This document shows, in pieces, positions 1-7,203 of a DNA stretch of 64,000 nucleotides. The notes under the pieces were generated by a model. The model saw only the letters and a list, made by a program, of their open reading frames with translations, had not been told where the DNA came from and ran no database searches. The stretch's first letter is position 1. Each line of letters starts with the position of its first letter. This DNA comes from DATDAH01 sp963792205. GTDB lineage: Bacteria; Actinomycetota; Acidimicrobiia; Acidimicrobiales; DATDAH01. Made by a program: the position numbers and the translations under genes. Where the stretch lies: the NCBI GenBank assembly GCA_963792205.1, contig CAWBVI010000004.1, positions 1,393,599 through 1,457,598 on the forward strand, in the 5' to 3' direction.

Positions 1-417
1 TCGGTCAACCCGACCGTTCCTCACTGGGGCGGCCCGACCGGCGTCGACAGCGACGGCACCACGCTCTCCGAACGGGTCTACTCCTACGGCAACTCCAGCT
101 TGCGCGGGGGCATCACCCAGCTCAGCCCCAAGACCGGCATCAGCCTCGGCGCCGAAGGCGGAGGCTGGACCCACCTCGTCTACACCGTCTCCCCCGGGAT
201 CCCCGGCGACTCGGGGAGCGCCTTCCTCGACGCCTCCGGCCGGGCCGTGGGCGTGCTCTCGACCCTGCAGATCGCCCCGGTGGCGGCGTCGAACGGGGTG
301 AGCGACCTGTCCCGGATGGTGGCGTATGCCCGGGCCCACGTGCCGGCCCTGGCCGACCTCCAGGTGGTCGACGGCACTCGGGCCTTCAACGGCAACCAGC
401 TCCCCCTGGGCCTCTAG
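1..417 (+). CDS. Trypsin-like serine protease, C-terminal part (5' end outside window)
   Basis: The frame is open from base 1 and stops at TAG 415-417, so about 138 residues of the C-terminus are present and the start lies upstream of the window. The motif GDSGSA (codons near 208-225), preceded by a glycine-rich segment, matches the catalytic serine region of chymotrypsin-fold (S1 family) proteases; the His and Asp of the triad would be in the missing part. The text around it (SPGIPGDSGSAF, then ASGRAVGVLSTL) is typical of secreted bacterial trypsin-like proteins. An extracellular role is inferred, since the signal peptide cannot be seen. Confidence 0.75.
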   Translation, partial: SVNPTVPHWGGPTGVDSDGTTLSERVYSYGNSSLRGGITQLSPKTGISLGAEGGGWTHLVYTVSPGIPGDSGSAFLDASGRAVGVLSTLQIAPVAASNGVSDLSRMVAYARAHVPALADLQVVDGTRAFNGNQLPLGL

Positions 418-697
418 CCCTCAGGACGGGCGCGAAATGGCTGAAGCTGCTGCGCTTCATCTGGGACATCGCCAAGCTGCGCTTGGCGATCAGCGCTGTG
501 CTTGCCAGGTCGCCTCGCCTATCGGCTCGCCTCCCCCGGCGGGGCACACGGTCCCGGCCCGCGCCCGTTGCGCCCCCCCTCGCCTTTTGCGGGCGAAGGC
601 GCCAGCGCAGCATGGCGGGTCGGGATCGTGAGGGAGGCCAGGCGGCCATCGTCGTGGCGGACCTCGGTCTCCGCGGCGATGGTCGTCCGGCCGGTGG
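418..697. other. Intergenic stretch, no gene seen
   Basis: This 280 bp gap between two convergent genes has no convincing reading frame. It holds a small inverted repeat (TGAAGC then GCTTCA, 441-458), copy 1 of the dispersed hairpin repeat (466-533), and a GC-rich tail with a further imperfect hairpin around 581-603. These may act together as a bidirectional terminator region, but there is no T-run. Confidence 0.4.
466..533 (-). repeat. Dispersed hairpin repeat, copy 1
   Basis: Read on the minus strand this matches copies at 3268-3333 and 34349-34415. It has a conserved head (GAGCCGATAGGCGAGGCGACC), a variable middle containing CAGCG, and a palindrome of two 10-bp arms, ATCGCCAAGC and GCTTGGCGAT, around a 3-base loop (468-490). 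It lies in the 3' gap between two convergent genes. Resembles a REP/BIME-like intergenic element; function unknown. Confidence 0.8.
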
Positions 698-1270
698 TCA
701 GGCCGTTCGGCGTCGGACCAGGACGACACCGGTCCCGGCGAGCAGGGCGCCGGCCGCGACCAGGCCGCCGACCACCATCCCGGTGGGCGGACCGTCGTCG
801 GTGCCCCCGGACCCATCGGCCAGGAGGGCGGCGTCCTCGACCTCGGTCGTCGGGGGCGCGGTCGTCGTCGGGGCCGGAACCGTCGAGGTCGTCGAGGGGG
901 GCGGCTCGGGCACCTGGTAGCTCGCCTCGACCGTCGCCTCGGGATCGGCGGTGGCGAAGGTCACCCGCCACTGGCCCGGGCCCGGGAACTGGATCCGGCC
1001 GGAGTACCACCCGGCGCCGGCGCCGGCCAGGTCCACCGGTGGCTGCGCTCCGCCGCCCTGCTGGTGCACGGTCGCCGTGACCGCCGCCCCGTTCACGATG
1101 TCGCCGTCGTTCGCGTAGGTGAGCTCCACGGTGTAGGTGACCGCGCTGCCGTCGCCGTTGGGGACGGCGTTCACGACCTCGAGGTGCCCTTCCTCGCCGT
1201 GCGCCCGGGCCGGTGCCGCCGAGCCGAAGGCGAGCAGGAGCACGGCCGCAGCCAGGAGCCGACGCATCAC
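698..1270 (-). CDS. Secreted, C-terminally membrane-anchored Ig-fold protein (YtkA/CopC-like)
   Basis: 190 residues. An N-terminal signal peptide (two arginines, then a long Leu/Ala/Val run ending APARA, about residues 1-23) leads to a mature N-terminus starting HGEEGH. The middle (about 25-125) reads as a single beta-sandwich domain resembling YtkA/FixH or CopC-type proteins. A Pro/Thr/Ser-rich linker (125-160) and a C-terminal membrane helix followed by RRR (165-190) would anchor it outside the cell. A His-rich mature N-terminus would fit metal binding, but no copper gene is adjacent, so the role is open. Its 3' end faces the protease gene. Confidence 0.7.
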   Translation of the reverse strand: MMRRLLAAAVLLLAFGSAAPARAHGEEGHLEVVNAVPNGDGSAVTYTVELTYANDGDIVNGAAVTATVHQQGGGAQPPVDLAGAGAGWYSGRIQFPGPGQWRVTFATADPEATVEASYQVPEPPPSTTSTVPAPTTTAPPTTEVEDAALLADGSGGTDDGPPTGMVVGGLVAAGALLAGTGVVLVRRRTA

Positions 1271-1311
1271 CCCAGTGTGTCGGGCTGCGCCGGCGATGCG
1301 CGTCGACCCGC

Positions 1312-2073
1312 TCAGCGCGGGACGAGGACCACGCCGGGCAGGTCGCGGGGGCTGAGGACGCAGGTCTCGTTGCCCTCGGGGTCGGCGAGGACCACCCAGG
1401 TCTCGTCGCCGGTCTGGCCGACCTCGGCGCGGGTGGCGCCCAGGCCCAGCAGCCGGTCCACCTCGGCGGCCTGGTCGGCGTCCTTGGGAGGAGCCACGTC
1501 GAGGTGGATGCGGTTCTTGACGGTGTGCGGCTCCGGCACCGCCATGACGTCCAGGCGGGGCCGGTGGCCGTTGGGGTTGGCCAGGCTGACGCCCTCGTCG
1601 TCGATCTCGGCGGTCTCCCAGCCGGTGGCCGCGGCCCAGTAGGCGGCGAGGCCCGCGGGGTCGACGGCGTCCAGGCAGATCGCCGCCAGCGGGTTCCCGG
1701 GGTCGCCCGGGCCGAGGAGCACGCAGAACTCGTTGCCCTCCGGGTCGGCCAGCACTTCCCAGGTCTCCTCACCGGTCTGGCCGACGTCGGCTCGGGTGGC
1801 TCCCGCAGCCAGCAGGCGCTCGACGATCGCGGCCTGGTCGTCGGCGTCGGCGGAGGCGAGGTCGAGGTGGACCCGGTTCTTGACCCTCTTCGGGTCGGCG
1901 ACCGGCACGAAGGCGAGGGCCGGCACCTGGTCCTCGAGCTCGTCTAGGGGCTCGACGATGACCTCGTCGTCCTCCTCGAGGCTCACGGGCCAGCCGAGGG
2001 CATCGGCCCACCACCGCGCGAGGCCCGACGGGTCTCCGGCGTCGATCACGACCATCACGAAGTGCGTGCTCAT
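1312..2073 (-). CDS. VOC family protein with two glyoxalase-like domains
   Basis: 253 residues in two homologous halves (about 1-125 and 130-253). Each half carries the pattern of a glyoxalase/bleomycin-resistance (VOC) module: a start like VVIDAGDPSGLARWWADALGW, a central NRVHLDLA or NRIHLDVA strand, a TRADVGQTGEETW or TRAEVGQTGDETW segment, and a DPEGNEFCVL or DPEGNETCVL strand with the usual metal-ligand Glu. The ATG start is at 2071-2073, 10 bp downstream of the end of... the neighbouring hydrolase gene on the same strand lies just 3' of nothing shared: the hydrolase (starting 3252) ends at 2083, so the two are likely co-transcribed with the hydrolase first. Substrate unknown. Confidence 0.85.
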   Translation of the reverse strand: MSTHFVMVVIDAGDPSGLARWWADALGWPVSLEEDDEVIVEPLDELEDQVPALAFVPVADPKRVKNRVHLDLASADADDQAAIVERLLAAGATRADVGQTGEETWEVLADPEGNEFCVLLGPGDPGNPLAAICLDAVDPAGLAAYWAAATGWETAEIDDEGVSLANPNGHRPRLDVMAVPEPHTVKNRIHLDVAPPKDADQAAEVDRLLGLGATRAEVGQTGDETWVVLADPEGNETCVLSPRDLPGVVLVPR

Positions 2074-2082
2074 GGGGATACC

Positions 2083-3252
2083 TCAGTCGGGGAGGGCGTC
2101 GAAGCGGAAGAGCAGGTTGGCCAGGGCGGCCCGGTGCAGCGGGGCGTTCGGCCGGAACGTACCCGGGCTGGTTCCGCCCAGCAGGTGGTTTTCTGCGGCC
2201 CAGCGGATGGCCGGGCCGTCGGCGTCGGTCCACGGGTCGTCGGCGAAGCCGCCGGGTCGTCCGGCCATCCGCCAGAGCAGGGCGAGGGCCTGGCCCCGGG
2301 TGACGAGCCGGGCCGGACGATAGGTCTGGTCGGGGAAGCCGGTCCCCACCCGGGTGCCGGCGGCCCAGCGCAGGGCGGCGTCGAGCGCCGGGCGGCCGTC
2401 CGTCCAGGGATGGGGGCCGAAGCCGCCCGGGCGGCCGGCGAGCCGCCACGCCATCCCGAGCAGCTCGCCCCGGGTGGCGTCGAGCACGAAGCTACCGATC
2501 TCGGCCCGGTAGGTCCCGTTGGCGTAGCCGGCGAACAGGTGGCGTTCGCCCACCCAGGCGATGGCCTCGGCCGCGGGATGGTGGTCGAGGACGTCCCAGT
2601 AGGGCCCGGTCTGCAGGGCGGGGTCACACGTGTTGGTGGCATGGCGGATGAGCCGGGCGACCTGGACCTGGCCGGCGCCGTTGTGGTGCAGGGTGTCGGG
2701 CCGCTCGAACTCCGGCCCGGCGAGACCGGCCCAGAGCGCGTAGTGGTACCACTCGGCGTCGGGGTACTCGTTGGTGACGGCGTGGGTGATCCGGTTGTAG
2801 CCCCGGGCCCAGCGGTCGTGCAGCCGGTAGTACCCCGAGCGGTCGTCGTCGATCTCGAACACCCGGACGCAGTCCGCCCGCGGGCTGACGATGTCGAGGA
2901 GCCGGCGGAGCTCGTCCCGCCAGACCGACGGCGGTTCGGACTGGGACTGCGACGCGCCGAGGAAGACGATGAAGATGTCGGGGCGGCTGGGCTCGGCCCG
3001 GCGCATCGCCGTTCGCACTCCCGGGATCACCGTGCGGACCTTGTAGGCCAGGCCGGTCTCGCTGTAGGTGATCCGGCGGTCCCGCTTCATCGTCTTGTCC
3101 CAGTGCCAGAAGCTCTGGAACGGCACCGAATCGCCCACCAGCCCCACCGAGGGGGCGTCGGCGGGCGCCGCCGTCGCCCGGCCCGCACCGGGGCCGGCGA
3201 CGAGGGCCAGCGCGACCGCGAGGGTGGGCCCGAGGACGGCCCTCCGCCCCAT
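2083..3252 (-). CDS. Secreted SGNH/GDSL-type hydrolase with three C-terminal SLH-like repeats
   Basis: 389 residues with a signal peptide (1-30, ending ATAAPA). The catalytic part (about 35-215) opens with the block GLVGDSVPFQ, where the GDS serine is the expected nucleophile, and contains FLGASQSQ and a late LHHNGAG segment that supplies the His of SGNH esterases. The rest (about 220-389) has three repeats of roughly 55 residues with the pattern AIxWAxxxxLxxGxxxGTYRxxxxxTRGQxLxLLWRMAGRPGG, which is that of S-layer homology domains. The enzyme is therefore probably a cell-surface acyl hydrolase held in the envelope. Start ATG precedes a clear signal peptide. Divergent from the cupin gene at 3423. 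Confidence 0.8.
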   Translation of the reverse strand: MGRRAVLGPTLAVALALVAGPGAGRATAAPADAPSVGLVGDSVPFQSFWHWDKTMKRDRRITYSETGLAYKVRTVIPGVRTAMRRAEPSRPDIFIVFLGASQSQSEPPSVWRDELRRLLDIVSPRADCVRVFEIDDDRSGYYRLHDRWARGYNRITHAVTNEYPDAEWYHYALWAGLAGPEFERPDTLHHNGAGQVQVARLIRHATNTCDPALQTGPYWDVLDHHPAAEAIAWVGERHLFAGYANGTYRAEIGSFVLDATRGELLGMAWRLAGRPGGFGPHPWTDGRPALDAALRWAAGTRVGTGFPDQTYRPARLVTRGQALALLWRMAGRPGGFADDPWTDADGPAIRWAAENHLLGGTSPGTFRPNAPLHRAALANLLFRFDALPD

Positions 3253-3267
3253 GGGCCTGCGAGGTTA

Positions 3268-3333
3268 GGAGCCGAGCCGATGGCGAGGCGACCAATGAGC
3301 ACAGCGGTCCTATCGCCAAGCGCAGCTTGGCGA
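3268..3333 (+). repeat. Dispersed hairpin repeat, copy 2
   Basis: Same head (GAGCCGATGGCGAGGCGACC, one base shorter than the others), then CACAGCG, then a palindrome with 9-bp arms TCGCCAAGC and GCTTGGCGA (3313-3333). Unlike the other copies it sits between two divergent genes, just upstream of the hydrolase start at 3252, so it could fall inside a 5' leader or promoter. Confidence 0.8.
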
Positions 3334-3422
3334 GCTCTAGAAAGTCCGCGCGACAAGCGTGCTGCCCATCCGCGCACGTCCTAGGGGGTGCAAGCGAGCC
3401 GGTGAGGTGCGAGGCTCAGGGC

Positions 3423-3959
3423 ATGTTCGACCTCGACACCTTCCTCGCCGATTGCGTCGCGGCGCGGGCGGAGGCTCAGCCTCGCCTGGCCGTGAAGGAG
3501 GTGCTCGACCGGGCGGTGGCGGAGCCGGGCGAAGTCGCCCAGGCCCTGCCCCCCGAGCGGGCCGAGCTGGTGAAGCTGCTCGTGTCCGACGAGCTGACCG
3601 TGCTCAAGGTGGTGTGGGGCCCGGGCATGGTCCTCAAGCCGCACGACCACCTGACCTGGGCCACCATCGGCATCTACACGGGCGGCGAGGACAACGCCTT
3701 CTTCCGCCGGTCCGATGAGGGCCTGGCGTCCTCGGGCGGCCTCGAGCTCCGGCCCTCCGACTCCTGCCTGCTGGGCGACGACACCATCCACAGCGTCACC
3801 AACCCGACCACCCAGTTCGCCGGCGCCCTCCACATCTACGGTGGCGACTTCTTCTCGCTGCCCCGCAGCGAGTGGGATCCCGAGACCCTGCGGGAGCAGC
3901 CCTACGACATCGAGGCCACCCTGCGCGAGTTCGAGGCGGCCAACGCCGGGACCGCCTGA
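3423..3959 (+). CDS. Cupin / cysteine-dioxygenase-like metalloprotein
   Basis: 178 residues from ATG 3423; the frame is open further upstream but only into repeat sequence. A helical N-terminus (1-50) precedes a cupin barrel in which LKPHDHLTWATIGIYTGGEDN (about 75-95) supplies the paired histidines and a later DTIHSVTNPT (about 125) supplies the third. This arrangement is that of the double-stranded beta-helix non-haem iron oxygenase group, including cysteine dioxygenase. The substrate cannot be read from the sequence. Its stop is directly adjacent to the stop of the convergent acetyltransferase gene. Confidence 0.7.
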   Translation: MFDLDTFLADCVAARAEAQPRLAVKEVLDRAVAEPGEVAQALPPERAELVKLLVSDELTVLKVVWGPGMVLKPHDHLTWATIGIYTGGEDNAFFRRSDEGLASSGGLELRPSDSCLLGDDTIHSVTNPTTQFAGALHIYGGDFFSLPRSEWDPETLREQPYDIEATLREFEAANAGTA

Positions 3960-4550
3960 TCACCCGGTGCCGGAGCGGTCCTCGATGGTGATGGCCCAGC
4001 GCTCGTGGTCCCGCCACTCGCCGTCGATGTGGAGGTAGCGGGGCGAGAACCCCTCCTTGCGGAGCCCGCAGGCCGCGGCCAGGCGGAGTGACGGCGTGTT
4101 GCCGGGCTGGACGTTGGCCTCGAGCCGGTGCAGGCCGAGGACGTCGAAGGCGTGGTCGACCGTCCAACTCAAGGCTTCGGTCATGAGGCCCTGGCGCTCG
4201 TGGCCGGCGAAGGCGTAGTAGCTGAGGTGCGCCGAGCGGAACGAACCCAGGACGACGTCGCTCACGTTGGTGATGCCGACCGGTTCGGCGGTGGTCAGGT
4301 GCCGGAAGAGGAAGCCGTGGTGCTGGGGGAGTCGGAGGCGCCGGAGGTACGCGGCGTAGGCGTCGGCGTCGGTGGGGGCGGTCAGCCAGGGGTGGTGCAG
4401 CGATCGGCTGGCGACCGCGGCACCGACCACCGAGGCCCGGTCCCGCCCCGTCGGCCGCCGGACCGCCAACCGCTCGGTCGTGTCCAGGGTCGACCCCACG
4501 AGGGGCAGGGTAATGATGGGGCCGCGTTCGACCGGGAGCCTCGAAGCCAC
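3960..4550 (-). CDS. GNAT family N-acetyltransferase (RimJ/RimL type)
   Basis: 196 residues from a GTG at 4548-4550, chosen because GGAGGGG lies about 10 bases upstream; an ATG at 4607 is possible but would leave only 36 bp to the divergent gene. The sequence TTERLAVRRPTGRD near the start, a central VGITNVSDVV, and the acetyl-CoA block HERQGLMTEALSWTVDHAFDVLGLHRLEANVQPGNTPSLRLAAACGLRKEGF (spread over about 110-165) are typical of enzymes that acetylate N-terminal or side-chain amines using acetyl-CoA. It ends immediately next to the cupin stop codon. Confidence 0.85.
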   Translation of the reverse strand: MASRLPVERGPIITLPLVGSTLDTTERLAVRRPTGRDRASVVGAAVASRSLHHPWLTAPTDADAYAAYLRRLRLPQHHGFLFRHLTTAEPVGITNVSDVVLGSFRSAHLSYYAFAGHERQGLMTEALSWTVDHAFDVLGLHRLEANVQPGNTPSLRLAAACGLRKEGFSPRYLHIDGEWRDHERWAITIEDRSGTG

Positions 4551-4643
4551 GGCCTGGCTCCCCTCCGGGCCGAGGGGCGACGCCCCATCGAGCCTCGACG
4601 CTGGCATCCTGAGCGGGCACCCCGACCCGAAGGACCCCCTCCC

Positions 4644-5663
4644 GTGCGCCCCTCGTTCCGCCGTCTCCTCGGCCTCTTGCTGCCCCTGCTCCTGCTCTTC
4701 GCCGCCTGCGGTGACGACGGCGGCGAGGACGTGGTCGTGGCCGACGAGGAGGACGCCGCCGCGGCCGGCGTCGACGAGGCGACGCCGGCCATCGAGCCGG
4801 CCGAGGACGATCCGTCTCTGGACGCCATCACCGTCGAGGGCGCGTTCGGCGAGGCCGCCACGGTGACCTTCGAGCCGCCGTTCGAGTCCGAGACCACGGT
4901 GCGTCGGGTGCTCGAGGAGGGCGACGGCGATCCGCTGGAGGCCGGCATGACGGTGTCGTTCCGCAACGTGGCGGTGAACGGCCGGGACGGCAACGTGTTC
5001 GACGACTCCTTCGAGGGTGACACCGACGCCACCCTGGTCATGGACGAGAGCCAGATCATCCCCGGGCTGGTGCGGGGCCTGGCCGGGGTGCCGGTCGGGA
5101 GCCGCGTCGTCATCGCGGTGGCCCCCGCGGACGGGTTCGAGCCCCGGGGCGGCATCCCCGACGCGGGCGTCGAGCCCGGTGACACGGTCATCTTCGTGAT
5201 CGACGTGCTCGACGCGAGCGTCCCCCTCACCCGGGCCGAAGGCGAGGCGGTCGAGCCGCCCGAGGGCCTCCCCACCGTCGAGTTGGCCGAGAACGGCGCC
5301 CCGACCATCACCCTGCCCGAGGGCGAGCCGCCGACGGAGCTGGTCGCCGAGCCGCTGATCCAAGGCGACGGTCCGGTCGTCGAGGAGGGCCAGACCCTGT
5401 CGGCCCACTACACCGGCGTCATCTGGGACGGCGGCGAGCAGTTCGACTCGTCGTGGGACCGGGGCGAGCCCTCGTCGTTCCCCATCGGGGTGGGTGGGGT
5501 CATCGCCGGCTGGGACGAAGCGCTGGTGGGCCAGAAGGTCGGCACCCAGATGCTGCTCGTCATCCCGCCCGACCAGGGCTACGGGCCCGAGGGCAACGAG
5601 TCAGCCGGCATCGAGGGCACGGACACCCTGGTCTTCGTCGTCGACATCCTCGGGGCCGGCTGA
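4644..5663 (+). CDS. Lipoprotein with tandem FKBP-type peptidyl-prolyl isomerase domains
   Basis: 339 residues from GTG 4644, chosen because it begins directly at a lipoprotein signal (RRLL, long Leu run, lipobox FAAC, Cys about 20); the longer open frame upstream has no signal. After an acidic, Ala-rich linker come two FKBP modules. The first (about 85-190) is divergent. The second (about 235-339) is canonical, with YTGVIWDGGEQFDSSWDRG, a GVIAGWDEAL loop and LVIPPDQGYGPEG. It should catalyse proline cis-trans isomerisation and assist folding of exported proteins at the outer face of the membrane. Divergent from the acetyltransferase. Confidence 0.88.
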   Translation: MRPSFRRLLGLLLPLLLLFAACGDDGGEDVVVADEEDAAAAGVDEATPAIEPAEDDPSLDAITVEGAFGEAATVTFEPPFESETTVRRVLEEGDGDPLEAGMTVSFRNVAVNGRDGNVFDDSFEGDTDATLVMDESQIIPGLVRGLAGVPVGSRVVIAVAPADGFEPRGGIPDAGVEPGDTVIFVIDVLDASVPLTRAEGEAVEPPEGLPTVELAENGAPTITLPEGEPPTELVAEPLIQGDGPVVEEGQTLSAHYTGVIWDGGEQFDSSWDRGEPSSFPIGVGGVIAGWDEALVGQKVGTQMLLVIPPDQGYGPEGNESAGIEGTDTLVFVVDILGAG

Positions 5664-5670
5664 CGGGCAT

Positions 5671-5684
5671 AGCGGGGCCCCGCT
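5671..5684 (+). terminator. GC-rich palindrome after the FKBP gene
   Basis: AGCGGGGCCCCGCT is a perfect palindrome 8 bp after the FKBP stop. It can form a 5-bp stem with a GGCC loop. There is no T-run, so it is only a weak terminator candidate. Confidence 0.4.
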
Positions 5685-5693
5685 CGGCGTTGG

Positions 5694-5711
5694 TAGTTGC
5701 ATACGCAAGTA
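5694..5711 (+). promoter_or_regulatory. Candidate operator upstream of the pirin gene
   Basis: TAGTTGCATACGCAAGTA is an 18-bp inverted repeat (7-bp arms, one mismatch, 4-bp centre) immediately upstream of the AAGGAAGG ribosome binding site of the pirin gene. The TTGCATAnGCAA core resembles operators bound by MarR/HxlR-type repressors; no such regulator gene lies nearby, so the partner is unknown. Confidence 0.5.
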
Positions 5712-5726
5712 AAGGAAGGTCTGCCG

Positions 5727-6689
5727 ATGCCCGCCATCACCGTCGAGAACCCCCTCGTCCTTCCCCGCATCACCACGCTGGACGAGGCCCGTCCGCGTCC
5801 GGTCGAGCGCGTGGTCACCGCCCAGCACGCCGTCGAAGGGGCCGGCTTCGAGGTCTGGCGTCCGTTCCCCGGCGGGCTCGACGCGTCGAGCGCCGACCCC
5901 TTCTTCCTCCTCGACCAGCTCGGCCCGGTCGAGTACGCACCCAACGAGGCGGTGGGCGCCCCCTGGCACCCGCACCGCGGCTTCGAGACGGTCACCTACG
6001 TGATCGACGGAGTCGTCGAGCACCACGATTCGAACGGCGGCGGTGGGGTCATCGGCGAGGGCGACACCCAGTGGATGACCGCCGGCGCGGGCATCCTCCA
6101 CGACGAGGTCCCCACCGAGACCTTCAAGCGCAACGGTGGCCGCACGCACGGGGTCCAGCTGTGGGTGAACCTGCCGGCCCGGCTCAAGTTCACCGAGCCC
6201 CGCTACCAGGCCATCACCGGTGACGGCCTCCGCCTGCTGGCCTCGGCGGACGGCGGCGCCCTCGTCCGCCTGATCGCCGGCGACCTCGGCGAGCACGCCG
6301 GGCCCGGCGCGACCCACACCCCGATCACCTACGCCCATGCCAGCCTCCGCCCCGGGGCGCAGCTCGAGGTCCCCTGGAGCCCGGACTTCAACGCCATGGC
6401 CTACGTCCTCCTCGGCCGGGGTCAGGCCGGTGCCGAGGGCCGACCTGTCGACGAGCACCAGCTCGTGGTGTTCGGGCCCGGTGAATCGGTGGTGATCGGG
6501 GCGGCCGACGAGCAGCCGGAGACCACCGAGGACCTGGAGGTCCTGCTCCTGGGCGGGCTACCCATCCGGGAGCCGATCGCGCACTACGGCCCGTTCCTGA
6601 TGAACACCCGCCAGGAGCTGCTCGACGCGGTCGACGACTTCAACCACGGTCGCATGGGCACCATCCCGGCCACCCCGCTGGCCGACTAG
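5727..6689 (+). CDS. Pirin family protein
   Basis: 320 residues from ATG 5727, preceded by AAGGAAGG; the frame extends ten codons further up but without a better site. The N-terminal cupin has the pirin signature WHPHRGFETVTYVIDGVVEHHDSNG (pieces at about 80-105) followed by the GDTQWMTAGAGILHDE block, which provide the His/His/His/Glu metal site. The C-terminal cupin (about 185-300) lacks it, as usual in pirins. Bacterial pirins can show quercetin dioxygenase activity, though the true role varies. It ends in a 4-bp CTAG overlap with the convergent ybaK-like gene. Confidence 0.92.
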   Translation: MPAITVENPLVLPRITTLDEARPRPVERVVTAQHAVEGAGFEVWRPFPGGLDASSADPFFLLDQLGPVEYAPNEAVGAPWHPHRGFETVTYVIDGVVEHHDSNGGGGVIGEGDTQWMTAGAGILHDEVPTETFKRNGGRTHGVQLWVNLPARLKFTEPRYQAITGDGLRLLASADGGALVRLIAGDLGEHAGPGATHTPITYAHASLRPGAQLEVPWSPDFNAMAYVLLGRGQAGAEGRPVDEHQLVVFGPGESVVIGAADEQPETTEDLEVLLLGGLPIREPIAHYGPFLMNTRQELLDAVDDFNHGRMGTIPATPLAD

Positions 6690-7177
6690 TGCCGGGCCAC
6701 CTCGGCCACGACGGCGTCGAGGACGGCCACCAGGTCGGACGGCGCAACCTCGATCTCGAGGCCGCGCCGGCCGCCGCTCACGTGACCGGTGGCGTAGGCC
6801 TCGGCCGTGGCGTCGAGGACCGTCGGCAGCCGCTTGCGCTGGCCGAAGGGGCTGATGCCACCGGCCACGTACCCGGTCGTGCGCTCGGCTCGGGTCTGAT
6901 CGGCCAACCCGGCCCGCTTGGCGTGGAGTGCCCGGGCGGTCGCCCGCAGGTCGACCTCGTCGGCGGCGGGCGCCACGACCACGCCGAGGCGCCGCGCGTC
7001 GGCGTCCAGCTCCACGATCAGGGTCTTGAACACCCGCGCCGGGTCGAGCCCGAGCTGCGCAGCCGCGTCCAGGGCAAACCCGACGTCGCCGCCGCCCGTC
7101 GGGTCGTACTCGTGGAGACCGTGCTCGATGCCGGCCCGCTCGAGGGCCGTCACCGCGGGCGTCCCCCTGCCGGCCAT
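6686..7177 (-). CDS. ybaK: YbaK/EbsC family Cys-tRNA deacylase
   Basis: 163 residues, the usual family length. The pattern VFKTLIVELD (about 50-60), then RATGRAL-like spacing with the conserved Lys in HAKRA, and finally TGYVAGGISPFGQRKRLPTVLDATA (pieces at about 100-125) is diagnostic of the YbaK/ProX editing domain. The protein hydrolyses mischarged Cys-tRNA(Pro) in the cytoplasm. Its stop TAG is the complement of the pirin stop: both lie in the palindrome CTAG at 6686-6689. Its start is separated by 26 bp from the divergent gene at 7204. Confidence 0.9.
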   Translation of the reverse strand: MAGRGTPAVTALERAGIEHGLHEYDPTGGGDVGFALDAAAQLGLDPARVFKTLIVELDADARRLGVVVAPAADEVDLRATARALHAKRAGLADQTRAERTTGYVAGGISPFGQRKRLPTVLDATAEAYATGHVSGGRRGLEIEVAPSDLVAVLDAVVAEVARH

Positions 7178-7203
7178 CGGCGCCAGCTTGCCCCGTCGCT
7201 ACG

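Noticed and set aside
519..1772. Long minus-strand frame of about 417 codons
   Set aside because: Arg/Pro/Thr-rich text overlapping two well-supported genes in other frames; high-GC artefact.
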